Counted from the first letter of the stretch, positions 8,313-17,291 are shown. The stretch is 64,000 nt of DNA from Candidatus Saccharimonadota bacterium (GCA_017431745.1 JAFRKK010000002.1:16598-80597); one strand, 5' to 3'. The notes: a model not told the origin generated them from the sequence alone. A program made the numbers and translations.

Positions 8313-9030
8313 TTTGTTCCTTTCTTATTCTTTCGTATGATTTTCCAACTTTACTAAATTGCTGAGGATAAAGTTTGTTTTTCGACAGGGCCTCAACCAA
8401 CCAAAGGGGAAAGACGCCGTGAGCTTTTACCTCCATGATAATATTTTGCTTGTCCTTAAAGTATATTTTATCATGTTTTGACTTATTTAACCTTAAATTC
8501 GTATCACGGAATTTAAGATTTTCATCGAAGGTAATACGAAGATTATCGTCGCCTTTGTAAGACTCACGGTTATAAATAACTAAAATTTTGGGTTTAAGGT
8601 TATGGTGTTGAATGAGGTAATCGACTTCTTTGGCGATTTGCATATCACCCCCGGTTTCAATTTTTTGACTAGCTAGGTTTTCGGCCGTGGTTTTTTGCTT
8701 GATTAACTGCTTAAAATCATCGTGCGTAATCATGACGCGGCGCTTGAAGCCTGGGTTTAAATCGCGGCCGCGGATTTTGGTTTTAATTTCGAGAAACACC
8801 CTGTCGTAACCTTTGTAGCTTCTGGCGCGGAGTTTGTGCTTAAAAGGTGGTTGGTCATTTGACTGGATAATTAAATCATAGTTGTCGGTATCAAAGTATA
8901 AATTATAAACTTCGGATTTGTGATATTTGTCTTTTTGCATATGTTTTTTGATGGTGCTAAGAAGTGCTTTTTTATCATCCTTGGTGATGAGATACTTTTT
9001 TTCAATCCGATCAAATACTTTACCATCCAT
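8305..9030 (-). CDS. VTC-domain protein (polyphosphate polymerase-like)
   Basis: This 241-residue cytoplasmic protein fits the VTC catalytic tunnel fold, which makes polyphosphate from ATP in yeast. Visible marks are FDRIEKKYLIT at the start, YNLYFDT, the basic strand HKLRARSYKG, FLEIKTK, and the late acidic strand IIMEVKAHG that would hold the metal. It heads the three-gene operon with DUF4956 and the Cthe_2159-like protein; by analogy the operon could link polyphosphate or a related polymer to a surface protein, but this is inference. TATAAT at 9043-9038 leaves 7 nt before the ATG, so the mRNA is leaderless. Confidence 0.75.
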   Translation of the reverse strand: MDGKVFDRIEKKYLITKDDKKALLSTIKKHMQKDKYHKSEVYNLYFDTDNYDLIIQSNDQPPFKHKLRARSYKGYDRVFLEIKTKIRGRDLNPGFKRRVMITHDDFKQLIKQKTTAENLASQKIETGGDMQIAKEVDYLIQHHNLKPKILVIYNRESYKGDDNLRITFDENLKFRDTNLRLNKSKHDKIYFKDKQNIIMEVKAHGVFPLWLVEALSKNKLYPQQFSKVGKSYERIRKEQNV

Positions 9031-9102
9031 ATATTACATTATACTGGATTAACTTAAAAATAACTGATTTTTTATTTTGTTATTTTCTGATATAATAAGG
9101 TT

Positions 9103-12100
9103 ATGCTTGAAATTCGGGGTGTGACAAAGGTCTATCGGACTGGTGAAGTGAAACGTACCGTGCTAGACAAGGTGTCAATTAATTTTCGCGAGAGTGAGTT
9201 TGCGGCAATTCTGGGGCCTTCAGGTTCAGGTAAGACAACTCTACTAAATATCATCGGCGGTCTTGATGAGTATACTTCTGGCGACTTAGTGATTAACGAA
9301 AAATCTACGAAAAAATATCGCGACAAAGACTGGGATGCTTATCGAAACCACCGAGTGGGTTTTGTGTTTCAGTCTTATAATTTAATTCCGCATCAAACGG
9401 TGTTACATAATGTGCGCCTGGCTTTGACATTGTCAGGAATATCGAAGCGCGAATCAATCAGGCGTGCTAAAAAAGCTTTGAAGGACGTTGGCTTGTCGGA
9501 ACATATTAATAAGTTGCCAGCTCAGCTTTCGGGCGGGCAGATGCAACGCGTGGCGATTGCGCGCGCTCTTGTGAATGATCCGGATATTTTACTGGCCGAT
9601 GAGCCGACTGGTGCGCTTGATTCGGAAACAAGTGTGCAAATTATGAAGCTTTTAAAGAAGGTTTCTAGCAAAAAACTCGTGGTGATGGTGACACATAATC
9701 CGGAGTTGGCGGATGAATATGCGACTAGGATTATCAATTTAAAAGACGGAAAGATTATCGACGATTCAAATCCTTATGATGGCGCAAAAAAGACAGATTT
9801 AGATTTGGCGGAATCAGAAAAGAAATCTAAAAAAACAAAAATGTCATTTATTACGGCAGCGAGTTTGTCTTTGAGCAACTTATTGACTAAAAAAGCCCGG
9901 ACAATACTAGTGGCGGTAGCGGGCTCAATTGGGATTATTGGAATTGCTTTGATTAGTGCCGTATCGACTGGTTTCCAGAACTATATTGACAAAATCGAGG
10001 AAGATACTTTGACCTCTTATCCTTTGGCTCTACAAAAAGAGACTGCGGATATGACTGGGATTTTGCTGAGTTTGTCTGGCTCGACAGATGGCCAGCTTGT
10101 AGAAGGGAAATTGAAGGAAAACCAAATTTTGTCTTCTACACTTGGTACGGTTTCGAATAATGATTTGCCGAGTTTTAAGAATTACCTTGAGGCGCATTAC
10201 GATGAGATTGGTCAGGATATTCGTTTGATGGAGCAAGAATATAATGTGGACCCGCTGGTTTACACGATTGACGCGACGGATAAGGTTGCTAAAATGAACC
10301 CGAGCACGTTATTTACGTCTTTGGTTGGGGAATCATCGCTACTAAGGAATTATTCTTCGATGACTTCGGTGTTCCAGCAGTATGATAAGGCTAATCTTGA
10401 AAACGATACTGATTTGCTGGCTGGGCGATACCCAGAAGAATACAATGAATTAATGGTAGTGCTTTCGAATAAGGGCGAGATTTCGGACCTCTTGACCTAT
10501 TCTTTGGGTTTTCACGATACAGATGAGCTAAATAAAATAGTTTCAAAAATAATGAGCGGAGAAAACGTTAAAATTGCAAATGAGCCGCTAGAATTGACCT
10601 ATGAAGATATTATGTCGCGTGATTTGCGCTTAGTACCAGCGACCGAAACATATAAATATAATAGCAAATATGATGTATATGAAGATATGAGCAAAGATGA
10701 GACGTATATGCGGCAGCTATTTAACGCTTCAGAAAAATTAAAAATCGTGGGTGTTTCGGTGATGAATTCCGAGATGATGAGCGCAGGTAGTGGAGTGGCA
10801 TATTTGCCGTCACTCGTTACGCATATTATCGATAAGGCTTCTGAAACCGAGATTGTAAAAAAGCAGTTAGCTAATCCCGATGTTGATGTTTTTTCGGGCG
10901 TGAAGTTTGGGGAAGAGGATAATAGCTACGATTTTAAGTTTGAGGATTTAGTTTCGGTAGATGAAGCGGCTTTATCACGAGCGTTTGGGGTAAATATTGA
11001 TCAAAACGCAATTTCGAATAAAACGCGTGAATATATCGGGGGAATTTCGAATGATATTACGAGCGGGGTGAACTCAGTACCGGAAGTGAGAAGCGCGCTA
11101 GTCAGTCGGTTCAAGGATTTGGCCAGCGAGATGAGTTCAATTTTGAAACAAAAAATTGCATCACACGAGATTAACCCGCTAGATATAAAAGCTGTGCTCC
11201 AGTTTGTTGATGATTATGTAAATACGAAAGATTTTTCGGACCTTGAGGCAACATATAGCCTACCAGCCGATAATTTTAAAACGGCGTTTGATGGATTACT
11301 GAAGATTTATGCCGGAAAAATGATTCAAGCACCACCAACCTATGAAGTTGACATGAATGAATTTTTGGCGATGACAGAAGTGAATGCGGTTTTTGATGCG
11401 TTATCGACAGGGGTTTCAAATTTATCAACTCAAAAACAAGTAGTTGAGAAGGTGTCGGGGCTAACTTCGTATTTGACTGCAAGTTTTGCTAATTCGTTCC
11501 ACGTAGACCAGTCGGCAATCGTGGGAGCGTTTAGATTGAATTTTTCGGAAGAAGAATTAACGCGAGTGGTGACGGCCATGTTTACGAAGAAGAAAACGAC
11601 GCTCGCGACAAATTTGTCGGCTTTGGGATATCAAGATTTAGACGACCCGACGCAGCTGTCGTTTTACTTTTGGAGTTTTGATGGGAAAACAAGGTTCCTG
11701 GAGTTTTTGGATGGTTATAATGATGCGGTGCGTGATATTGATGATGGGGAGAAAGTCATTGAATATACGGACACTACTGGTGTGCTCATGGGCTCAGTAA
11801 AGACGATTGTTGATGCGGTATCATATGTGTTGATTGCGTTCGTGTCAATTTCCTTAATTGTTTCGTCAATTATGATTGGAGTGATTACTTATATTTCGGT
11901 TTATGAACGGACGAAAGAAATTGGGATACTTAGAGCAATTGGGGCATCGAAACACAACATTTCGTCGATATTCAATGCGGAGACGTTTATTATTGGGCTT
12001 CTTTCGGGATTATTTGGTGTGGGGTTATCGTACCTGTTGATTATCCCGATAAACTTTGTTTTGCATCTTTTTACGGGCGATATACCGTTAAATGCGGCAC

Positions 12101-12222
12101 TTGACCCAAGGACGGCGATTATCTTGATTGTTTTGTCGGTGATTTTGACTTTAATTGCAGGGATTATTCCATCGAGATCGGCCTCGAAGAAGGACCCGGT
12201 GGAAGCATTGCGAAGTGAATAG
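9103..12222 (+). CDS. MacB-like ABC transporter, fused ATPase and FtsX-type permease
   Basis: This 1039-residue fusion begins with a complete ABC ATPase (residues 1-225: Walker A GPSGSGKTT, signature LSGGQMQRVAIARAL, Walker B ILLADEPTGALD, and the H-loop His in MVTHN). A membrane segment follows at about 268-290. A very large extracytoplasmic domain spans about 290-895, much longer than in E. coli MacB (about 650 residues in all). A C-terminal FtsX-type domain has three membrane segments, with the conserved YERTKEIGILRAIGASK. MacB-type machines do not import but transmit force across the membrane to export or release lipoproteins, peptides or drugs. The start is leaderless (TGATATAAT 9088-9096, ATG 6 nt later). 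tRNA-Gln follows. Confidence 0.85.
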   Translation: MLEIRGVTKVYRTGEVKRTVLDKVSINFRESEFAAILGPSGSGKTTLLNIIGGLDEYTSGDLVINEKSTKKYRDKDWDAYRNHRVGFVFQSYNLIPHQTVLHNVRLALTLSGISKRESIRRAKKALKDVGLSEHINKLPAQLSGGQMQRVAIARALVNDPDILLADEPTGALDSETSVQIMKLLKKVSSKKLVVMVTHNPELADEYATRIINLKDGKIIDDSNPYDGAKKTDLDLAESEKKSKKTKMSFITAASLSLSNLLTKKARTILVAVAGSIGIIGIALISAVSTGFQNYIDKIEEDTLTSYPLALQKETADMTGILLSLSGSTDGQLVEGKLKENQILSSTLGTVSNNDLPSFKNYLEAHYDEIGQDIRLMEQEYNVDPLVYTIDATDKVAKMNPSTLFTSLVGESSLLRNYSSMTSVFQQYDKANLENDTDLLAGRYPEEYNELMVVLSNKGEISDLLTYSLGFHDTDELNKIVSKIMSGENVKIANEPLELTYEDIMSRDLRLVPATETYKYNSKYDVYEDMSKDETYMRQLFNASEKLKIVGVSVMNSEMMSAGSGVAYLPSLVTHIIDKASETEIVKKQLANPDVDVFSGVKFGEEDNSYDFKFEDLVSVDEAALSRAFGVNIDQNAISNKTREYIGGISNDITSGVNSVPEVRSALVSRFKDLASEMSSILKQKIASHEINPLDIKAVLQFVDDYVNTKDFSDLEATYSLPADNFKTAFDGLLKIYAGKMIQAPPTYEVDMNEFLAMTEVNAVFDALSTGVSNLSTQKQVVEKVSGLTSYLTASFANSFHVDQSAIVGAFRLNFSEEELTRVVTAMFTKKKTTLATNLSALGYQDLDDPTQLSFYFWSFDGKTRFLEFLDGYNDAVRDIDDGEKVIEYTDTTGVLMGSVKTIVDAVSYVLIAFVSISLIVSSIMIGVITYISVYERTKEIGILRAIGASKHNISSIFNAETFIIGLLSGLFGVGLSYLLIIPINFVLHLFTGDIPLNAALDPRTAIILIVLSVILTLIAGIIPSRSASKKDPVEALRSE

Positions 12223-12225
12223 ACT

Positions 12226-12246
12226 TGTGGTATAATTATGGAGTAC
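12226..12246 (+). promoter_or_regulatory. Promoter of tRNA-Gln
   Basis: TGTGGTATAAT sits about 12 nt before the mature 5' end of the tRNA and includes the extended -10 box TGGTATAAT seen upstream of many genes here. Confidence 0.65.
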
Positions 12247-12321
12247 TGGGGATTCGCCAAGTGGTAAGGCACCGGGTTCTGGTCCCGGCATTCGGGGGTT
12301 CGAATCCCTCATCCCCAGCCA
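12247..12321 (+). tRNA. tRNA-Gln (anticodon CTG)
   Basis: The acceptor stem TGGGGAT pairs with ATCCCCA (12311-12317), the discriminator is G and the CCA end (12319-12321) is encoded. The anticodon stem CCGGG/CCCGG encloses the loop TTCTGGT, giving anticodon CTG at 12279-12281 (codon CAG). The T arm contains GGTTCGAATCC. The 5' UGGGG is typical of tRNA-Gln. A 15-bp copy of its 3' end recurs at 12444-12458. Confidence 0.95.
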
Positions 12322-12458
12322 AAATTTGAGGAATAAAAATGAAGTGCTTGCACTTCTATTTTTATGACGAGGAATTTTGGCATTTTCGAGCGAAGCGAGA
12401 AAAATACTCGGCGAAGCCGAGTGGGGATGGGGGATTATTTTTTCCTCATCCCCAGCCA
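12307..12458 (+). repeat. Direct repeat of tRNA-Gln 3' end
   Basis: CCTCATCCCCAGCCA occurs at 12307-12321 (tRNA end) and again at 12444-12458. Such a duplicate is typical of integration at a tRNA gene, but only about 120 bp lie between the copies and no integrase gene is present. The second copy also forms the right side of a hairpin starting TGGGGATG at 12422, so it may instead come from an inverted duplication. Confidence 0.6.
12333..12364 (+). terminator. Terminator after tRNA-Gln
   Basis: Hairpin TAAAAATGAAGTGC / GCACTTCTATTTTTA (12333-12364) ends in a T-rich tract and lies 11 nt after the tRNA. Outside it, GCCAAAATT (12318) and AATTTTGGC (12374) form a further outer stem. Confidence 0.7.
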
Positions 12459-12491
12459 TTAAACTGCAAGAACTGGAGAGTCACTCCAGGT

Positions 12492-12524
12492 TAAAAACTC
12501 CCCGTTTTGTAGGGGAGATTTTTT
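12492..12524 (-). terminator. Terminator of FISUMP gene
   Basis: On the minus strand the hairpin TCTCCCC / GGGGAGT is followed by T5, starting 7 nt after the stop of the gene at 12531-15113. Confidence 0.8.
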
Positions 12525-12530
12525 GAGTGT

Positions 12531-15113
12531 TTACGGGTTTACTATCCACGGATCCGTAGCGGTTCCTGTACCGCTGACGGCAGTAGTTCCAGAGGTGAGG
12601 GAAATGGACGGGCGTACCCCATCCGCGGCGTTCACGCCGTTGTTGTCGTACAAGTTGCCGCTCGAACGCAGGCTATAGCCGAATACATTACCGCCCCAGC
12701 TACGATAGCCCGGGGACAACAACCAAAAGAGGGAGCCGGAACTGAGGTAACTGTTAGCGTGATAAGGAGTGGTAGATGAGGAGTAGCCAGAACCCGCAAA
12801 GGCGGCTTCATCAGCAGTGATTAGAGCAGCTGGTTTTCCTAATTGTTTGTTACCATTTGTGGCACTTGACGTGGTGTAAAGGTCTGCATTATTTCTTGGG
12901 CAACCAAGAGTTGGTTTATCACTAGTGGTTCTAGTTCTTACATATGGGCCAAAGTAATAAGCAGTGTTTCCTGAAGTGGCTGTAGCATATGGAGTATCAA
13001 TATTGGTGCTGTCTGGAATAACGCTTGTTGACCGATTACTAGTACGGATAGTTCTATCATTACACCAACCGGCGCTTTGTTCTAGTTTAGACGCGTAGGC
13101 ATTGATATTAGTGAACCAGGTACCTTCAATGTAGGTTTTCATGGTAGATGATGTACTATTTCCTGAATAGCTAGTATTAGAACCAAAGAGGGTGCTATAG
13201 GCGGTAGCTGCAGTTGTAGATTTATAGGTAGCATTGTTAGTATAGCCTACACCGATAATGCTTTTACCTGAGCTGTTGGCAGTGGTATCAAAAGCTTTAG
13301 TGGTAACTTGGGCAGCCATAGTAGCATGAGCACAAGTAGAGCCAGTCCATTTACCTTGGTAAATCATCTTTACGCCACCAGAGCCGGTAGTACGGACGAT
13401 GCGCCAACAGGTATCACTAGTACCTAGACCAGATTTACTAGATACAGATGAGAGGACGACGGTGTTAGGATACTTTGCGTTATCACCATCAGAACCATAT
13501 GTGCCGGTTGTATTATCTAAGATACCACGGTAGTAGTAGATTTTACTGGTGTTAGCGGCATCAGAAGCAGTGCCGAATACGGAACTATTATATTCATAGA
13601 CGCCGGAGTTACTGGTAGTTATTTCAGCACGAAGCTCTTCGAGAGTTTGGGTACCTTTGCTCATGGAGGCTACAGCATCGTATAAATTCGTCGAAATTGG
13701 TGGTTTTGGATCTTCTTTTTTCACGCATCTCACTGAAAGCCCATATCTTTTATTGTATGCCCCTGTACTCAAGATAGAGTTTTCAAAACCTATCCTGGAT
13801 TGGCCAGTTTTACTATACCCAGAACTTGTCCACCAGTAACCTGCTGAACCGCTTAATGTGCTGCTGGACCAGTAACCACTATAAACGGACGAGAAATGTG
13901 AAGCATAGTTTATTAAAGAGCTAGATTCGGCTAGATTTGGTAATCGCCAGCCTGATGGACAAATATCATTTGTGGCATCCATCTGGACTGTATTGTTGCA
14001 TACCTCACCAGCAGAAACTGCACATGTGTTATACCAAACACCTACCTGGTCTGCAGTAAGGCTTAGTGTGGATAAATCAGTTTCTGTAGGGACATGGTAC
14101 CGTTTGGCTGTATAACTATTGCCAGAGGTTAAGTCCCCATCAAAGGTTATATCGTTATCAAAATTAGAATTTTCGGCCAAGATAGTTCCAACGGGCTGAC
14201 CTGTCGTGTGGGTTATTCTGAGGTTCTGCGTCATCCAGTAATTGTCATTTATCTTAGTGATTTGGTAATCACTGCCATCACGTTTGTCATAAAGTGTGGC
14301 AGAATCGCCATCATCTGGCATTAGTTCAGCTAGATCTGCTTCGGTAACATCTTGCATGTATTGTTTAGTTATTAAGCATTCTTCTGCCATAGTAAGATAG
14401 TAAACGATAGTACCATTCTCATTAGCATTGTTTTGGTTAGGTATCATTTTATAAGTACCAGGAGCAAGATTATTTCCTACTGCTACACCATAGTAGATAT
14501 TAAAGGAATCACTGGTGCTAGAAGAGGTTCTAATAGTAGATGGAGTAGAAGTACTGATTGGTACTGGTTTAAAGACGCTTGATGCAGTAGGGACAGTACT
14601 ACCATCCTGATAGAAGCCCCAAGTATTAGGTGCATTTGACAAGGCAGTAGTACCATCAGAAGGATTGAAATAGGTGTCAGTTGCATTATTAGAACTACTA
14701 CCATTTAGATATAGTTTATTATCATTAACTGATGTAGTGGTAGTGAGATTATAACCAGCAGGACAGGTGGTAGTTACTGTTACGGCATCTGTACTGATTT
14801 TGGTACCTACACCAGAAGGATTACTACTTGGTAATACGTCTATTTCCTGAGCACCGCTACTAGTCATGGAAATAGTGTAGTCTGCATAGGCTGAGCCATT
14901 GAGACCAAATAAGCCAGTGGCTCCAGTAAACAAAGAAAGAGATAGAAATAATAGAGCAATAAGGATAAAAGCTACGATATGAGATGTAATGAAGAGTTTA
15001 TCCTTACGCATTAAAATAAGCGAGGTTACAGCGCCGGCAGAAGAAGTGTAAAACATACCGGCGCTGGAACGTCGCTTATTGTTAGTGTTATCACACTTCT
15101 TCGTGGTCTTCAT
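12531..15113 (-). CDS. Large FISUMP/DUF6273-type surface protein
   Basis: This 860-residue protein has a signal anchor at about residues 42-66, a Thr/Ser-rich beta region (70-260), and a FISUMP domain (about 260-480; YQITKINDNYWMTQNLRI, CPSGWRLPN, YGLSVRCVK). A second lectin-like domain of DUF6273 type ends in LFWLLSPGYRSWGGNVFG, SSGNLYDNNG and DGVRPSISL. These folds are C-type-lectin-like binding modules often used for attachment to a host. The end carries many short polar or aromatic residues, as in variable regions made by diversity-generating retroelements, but no reverse transcriptase or template is in the window. The ribosome binding site GAAAGGTG precedes ATG 15113, and a run of nine G in the promoter suggests phase-variable expression. 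Confidence 0.75.
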   Translation of the reverse strand: MKTTKKCDNTNNKRRSSAGMFYTSSAGAVTSLILMRKDKLFITSHIVAFILIALLFLSLSLFTGATGLFGLNGSAYADYTISMTSSGAQEIDVLPSSNPSGVGTKISTDAVTVTTTCPAGYNLTTTTSVNDNKLYLNGSSSNNATDTYFNPSDGTTALSNAPNTWGFYQDGSTVPTASSVFKPVPISTSTPSTIRTSSSTSDSFNIYYGVAVGNNLAPGTYKMIPNQNNANENGTIVYYLTMAEECLITKQYMQDVTEADLAELMPDDGDSATLYDKRDGSDYQITKINDNYWMTQNLRITHTTGQPVGTILAENSNFDNDITFDGDLTSGNSYTAKRYHVPTETDLSTLSLTADQVGVWYNTCAVSAGEVCNNTVQMDATNDICPSGWRLPNLAESSSLINYASHFSSVYSGYWSSSTLSGSAGYWWTSSGYSKTGQSRIGFENSILSTGAYNKRYGLSVRCVKKEDPKPPISTNLYDAVASMSKGTQTLEELRAEITTSNSGVYEYNSSVFGTASDAANTSKIYYYRGILDNTTGTYGSDGDNAKYPNTVVLSSVSSKSGLGTSDTCWRIVRTTGSGGVKMIYQGKWTGSTCAHATMAAQVTTKAFDTTANSSGKSIIGVGYTNNATYKSTTAATAYSTLFGSNTSYSGNSTSSTMKTYIEGTWFTNINAYASKLEQSAGWCNDRTIRTSNRSTSVIPDSTNIDTPYATATSGNTAYYFGPYVRTRTTSDKPTLGCPRNNADLYTTSSATNGNKQLGKPAALITADEAAFAGSGYSSSTTPYHANSYLSSGSLFWLLSPGYRSWGGNVFGYSLRSSGNLYDNNGVNAADGVRPSISLTSGTTAVSGTGTATDPWIVNP

Positions 15114-15175
15114 GTATCACCTTTCAATATAAGTATTACCTAATAAATTATTATACTTATATTGTACCCCCCCCC
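15114..15175 (-). promoter_or_regulatory. Promoter with G9 tract and inverted repeat
   Basis: Read on the minus strand, a run of nine G (15175-15167) is followed by a TATAAT-type -10 box (about 15153-15148). The tract therefore falls around the -35 and spacer region. The -10 box is part of an 11-bp inverted repeat (AATATAAGTAT at 15125-15135 and ATACTTATATT at 15151-15161), a possible operator. GAAAGGTG is the ribosome binding site. Slippage in the G tract would change promoter spacing. Confidence 0.6.
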
Positions 15176-15200
15176 GCGAAAAGTCAATACCCAAAAAAGG

Positions 15201-15226
15201 AAAAACCAGCCTTAACGGCTGGTTTA
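15201..15226 (-). terminator. Terminator of diguanylate cyclase gene
   Basis: On the minus strand the hairpin AAACCAGCC / GGCTGGTTT is followed by TT, 12 nt after the stop. Confidence 0.75.
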
Positions 15227-15237
15227 ATTTGATAGGA

Positions 15238-16512
15238 TTAGGTGTCTTCTTTCTCTACTAGGATTGGTCTAGAAGGCTTGTATAGCACTCCTATGCGTTT
15301 GTGGTTTTCGTTTGGCTCAATTCCTTCCGGATGCTTGATTTTGTACTGTTTTTTGTTTCTGTACATACGCTGGTCGGCCAGCTCAAGCACTTCTTTTAAT
15401 GGCATATCGTTGTAGTCAATGGTAGCCTCACTTGGATGCGCATAGAATATACCGTATCCTTGTGACACGCCATTTCCTAGCAAACTGTATTCGCCTTTTT
15501 CTGCGTTGTATTCTTGAATTAAGTTTTCTAAACTTTCCATAAGTTCCTCTGCCATTTTGTAAACGTCGCAATTTGGCGTTTCTTCTAATAGCTTTTCGAA
15601 TACATTTGGCTTTAGGATGATACAGAATTCATCGCCGCCGGTCCGGAAACAATATGCGTATTGTCCGTAGGCTTTGCAGATGATGCTGGCAAAGTTTTTT
15701 AATACCTGGTCTCCACAGGCATGGCCATAAGTGTCATTAATCTGTTTGAAGTGGTTCACATCAACGATGATAATAATCGTCGTATAATCTATCCGTTCAA
15801 TCAGCCGAGAATAAACATGGCGATTCAACATCTTAGTTAGCGGGTCGATTCTTAATGTCACGTGTGAATAATAAATCAACAAGAATAATGTTGATATGAC
15901 TATACATAGGAAATCGTAGTTCCTCTTCGGAAAGAAAAACCTTAAAGCTACGCTTGTCACCAATAAAATAGTAAAGGAAAACAGAGTAGCTTTCATAATG
16001 CTTTGCGTTTTTGTTGAATAAACTATAATACCAACTGCTAGCGCCATTATCATAAATAACAATAATGAAACATAGACAGGCATTAGCGGCCCACGACGAT
16101 ACAGGTTGTTTTTGTCGATAATAAAGACGCTATGCCCCACTATTGTGTATAGCTGCAACAGGACATTAATGTTTATAACTACTATCATCATTTTACGAAT
16201 TCGATTCATTACCTTATCTCTTCTTGAGACTTTTTTGTCATAAAATATGTCAAAGACTAAGAATGCAGAGATAGGGTTAAGTACCAACTCGATACTTTTC
16301 ATGATGTATAATATAGCGTTTGGTATTTCATGCCCTTCAAGTATCATAAATACGCAATCAATAACAATCTCGATTATCAGCACATAGATGAGGCGCTGAA
16401 ACTTTCCGATTGTTTTGGTAGAGAAAGTGTCGTTTTCGATTAGGTGTAATAAACATCCTAATAGTAAGAGTATTGACACCCCTGTAATCACACAATAATT
16501 GGCTACTTCCAT
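15238..16512 (-). CDS. Membrane-bound GGDEF diguanylate cyclase
   Basis: This 424-residue protein has about seven N-terminal membrane segments (residues 8-215) that act as a sensor, followed by a complete GGDEF domain: LTKMLNRHVY, DVNHFKQINDTYGHACGD, and the signature GGDEF at 292-296. All residues needed to make cyclic di-GMP from two GTP appear present. The product-inhibition motif RxxD expected before GGDEF is absent. No EAL, HD-GYP or PilZ gene is near. Such signalling is rare in small-genome CPR bacteria, and the protein resembles clostridial cyclases with a 7-TM sensor, so transfer is possible. It has a promoter TGGTATAAT about 40 nt upstream and a strong ribosome binding site AAGGAGGGG before ATG 16512. 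Confidence 0.85.
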   Translation of the reverse strand: MEVANYCVITGVSILLLLGCLLHLIENDTFSTKTIGKFQRLIYVLIIEIVIDCVFMILEGHEIPNAILYIMKSIELVLNPISAFLVFDIFYDKKVSRRDKVMNRIRKMMIVVININVLLQLYTIVGHSVFIIDKNNLYRRGPLMPVYVSLLLFMIMALAVGIIVYSTKTQSIMKATLFSFTILLVTSVALRFFFPKRNYDFLCIVISTLFLLIYYSHVTLRIDPLTKMLNRHVYSRLIERIDYTTIIIIVDVNHFKQINDTYGHACGDQVLKNFASIICKAYGQYAYCFRTGGDEFCIILKPNVFEKLLEETPNCDVYKMAEELMESLENLIQEYNAEKGEYSLLGNGVSQGYGIFYAHPSEATIDYNDMPLKEVLELADQRMYRNKKQYKIKHPEGIEPNENHKRIGVLYKPSRPILVEKEDT

Positions 16513-16593
16513 TTTTACCCCTCCTTGTCAAATTTTTAAAGTGCAGGGGCTATTATACCATGATTTCTTACAGATGTAAATTGGTTTATGTTA

Positions 16594-16625
16594 AAAAATG
16601 AGAGGTAGCAAAACCTCTCATTTTA
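16594..16625 (-). terminator. Terminator of DUF308 gene
   Basis: On the minus strand the stem AAAATGAGAGGT / ACCTCTCATTTT is followed by further T and starts 15 nt after the stop. Confidence 0.8.
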
Positions 16626-16639
16626 TCGTGTTAGAGTAT

Positions 16640-17233
16640 TTATTTGCTGGTTTTAGCTTCTTTGGTACCTTTGACGGTTTCTTCGAGAGCCTTTGAAAGC
16701 TCTTTGGCGTCGTTTTTGATCATAACCATATCAACGATGGTGATGACGGAGTGAATCATGATAATGATACCGCCAAGCACGACGAGCGAGATTGACGAAG
16801 CAAATGGGTTAAAGAGGATGATGATACCACAAATCAAATCAATGATGCCAAGTAGTAACCACCAGCCCCAGTTTTTGACTTTGCCTCTAACCGTGACAGC
16901 AACGCTGATGATATTGACGCTGGAAAGAATAATCCAAAGGCCAAGCGCAATCGCGAATACAACTGTTAGTACGTTTGGCATAGCAATCAAGACAATACCG
17001 GCTACAACCGACAGAAGCCCCGACATAATTCCGTAAAATGGAATATAAACGTGATGCGACATAAAATCAAGCACGATTAAAGCTACACCATAAATGATCA
17101 TAAAGATACCAATGGCGATGCTCATTGCTTGCAACGTTACGCCTGGTATAATCGCCATGACTAAGCCTAGAATGAAGGCAATGACCGACGATACGATAAT
17201 CGATGTTGTCGTCCTTTGAAAAAGGTCTTTCAT
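16640..17233 (-). CDS. HdeD-like membrane protein (DUF308)
   Basis: This 197-residue protein has six membrane segments arranged as three repeated pairs, with Gly-rich turns (MIIYGVALIVLD, IPFYGIMSGLLS, WWLLLGIIDLICG) as in the HdeD/DUF308 family linked to acid tolerance in E. coli. The C-terminal 40 residues are charged (KNDAKELSKALEETVKGTKE) and cytoplasmic. The role here is unknown. TGGTATAAT lies about 35 nt upstream and AGGAG serves as ribosome binding site before ATG 17233. It diverges from the PlsC-like gene. Confidence 0.75.
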   Translation of the reverse strand: MKDLFQRTTTSIIVSSVIAFILGLVMAIIPGVTLQAMSIAIGIFMIIYGVALIVLDFMSHHVYIPFYGIMSGLLSVVAGIVLIAMPNVLTVVFAIALGLWIILSSVNIISVAVTVRGKVKNWGWWLLLGIIDLICGIIILFNPFASSISLVVLGGIIIMIHSVITIVDMVMIKNDAKELSKALEETVKGTKEAKTSK

Positions 17234-17291
17234 ATTTTGTATTCTCCTATGTTATATGTAATTATATTATACCATACCGTGTAGGTGTTTG

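Noticed and set aside
12531..15113. Diversity-generating retroelement inside the window
   Set aside because: No reverse transcriptase ORF or template repeat is present, so only the possible target regions are reported.
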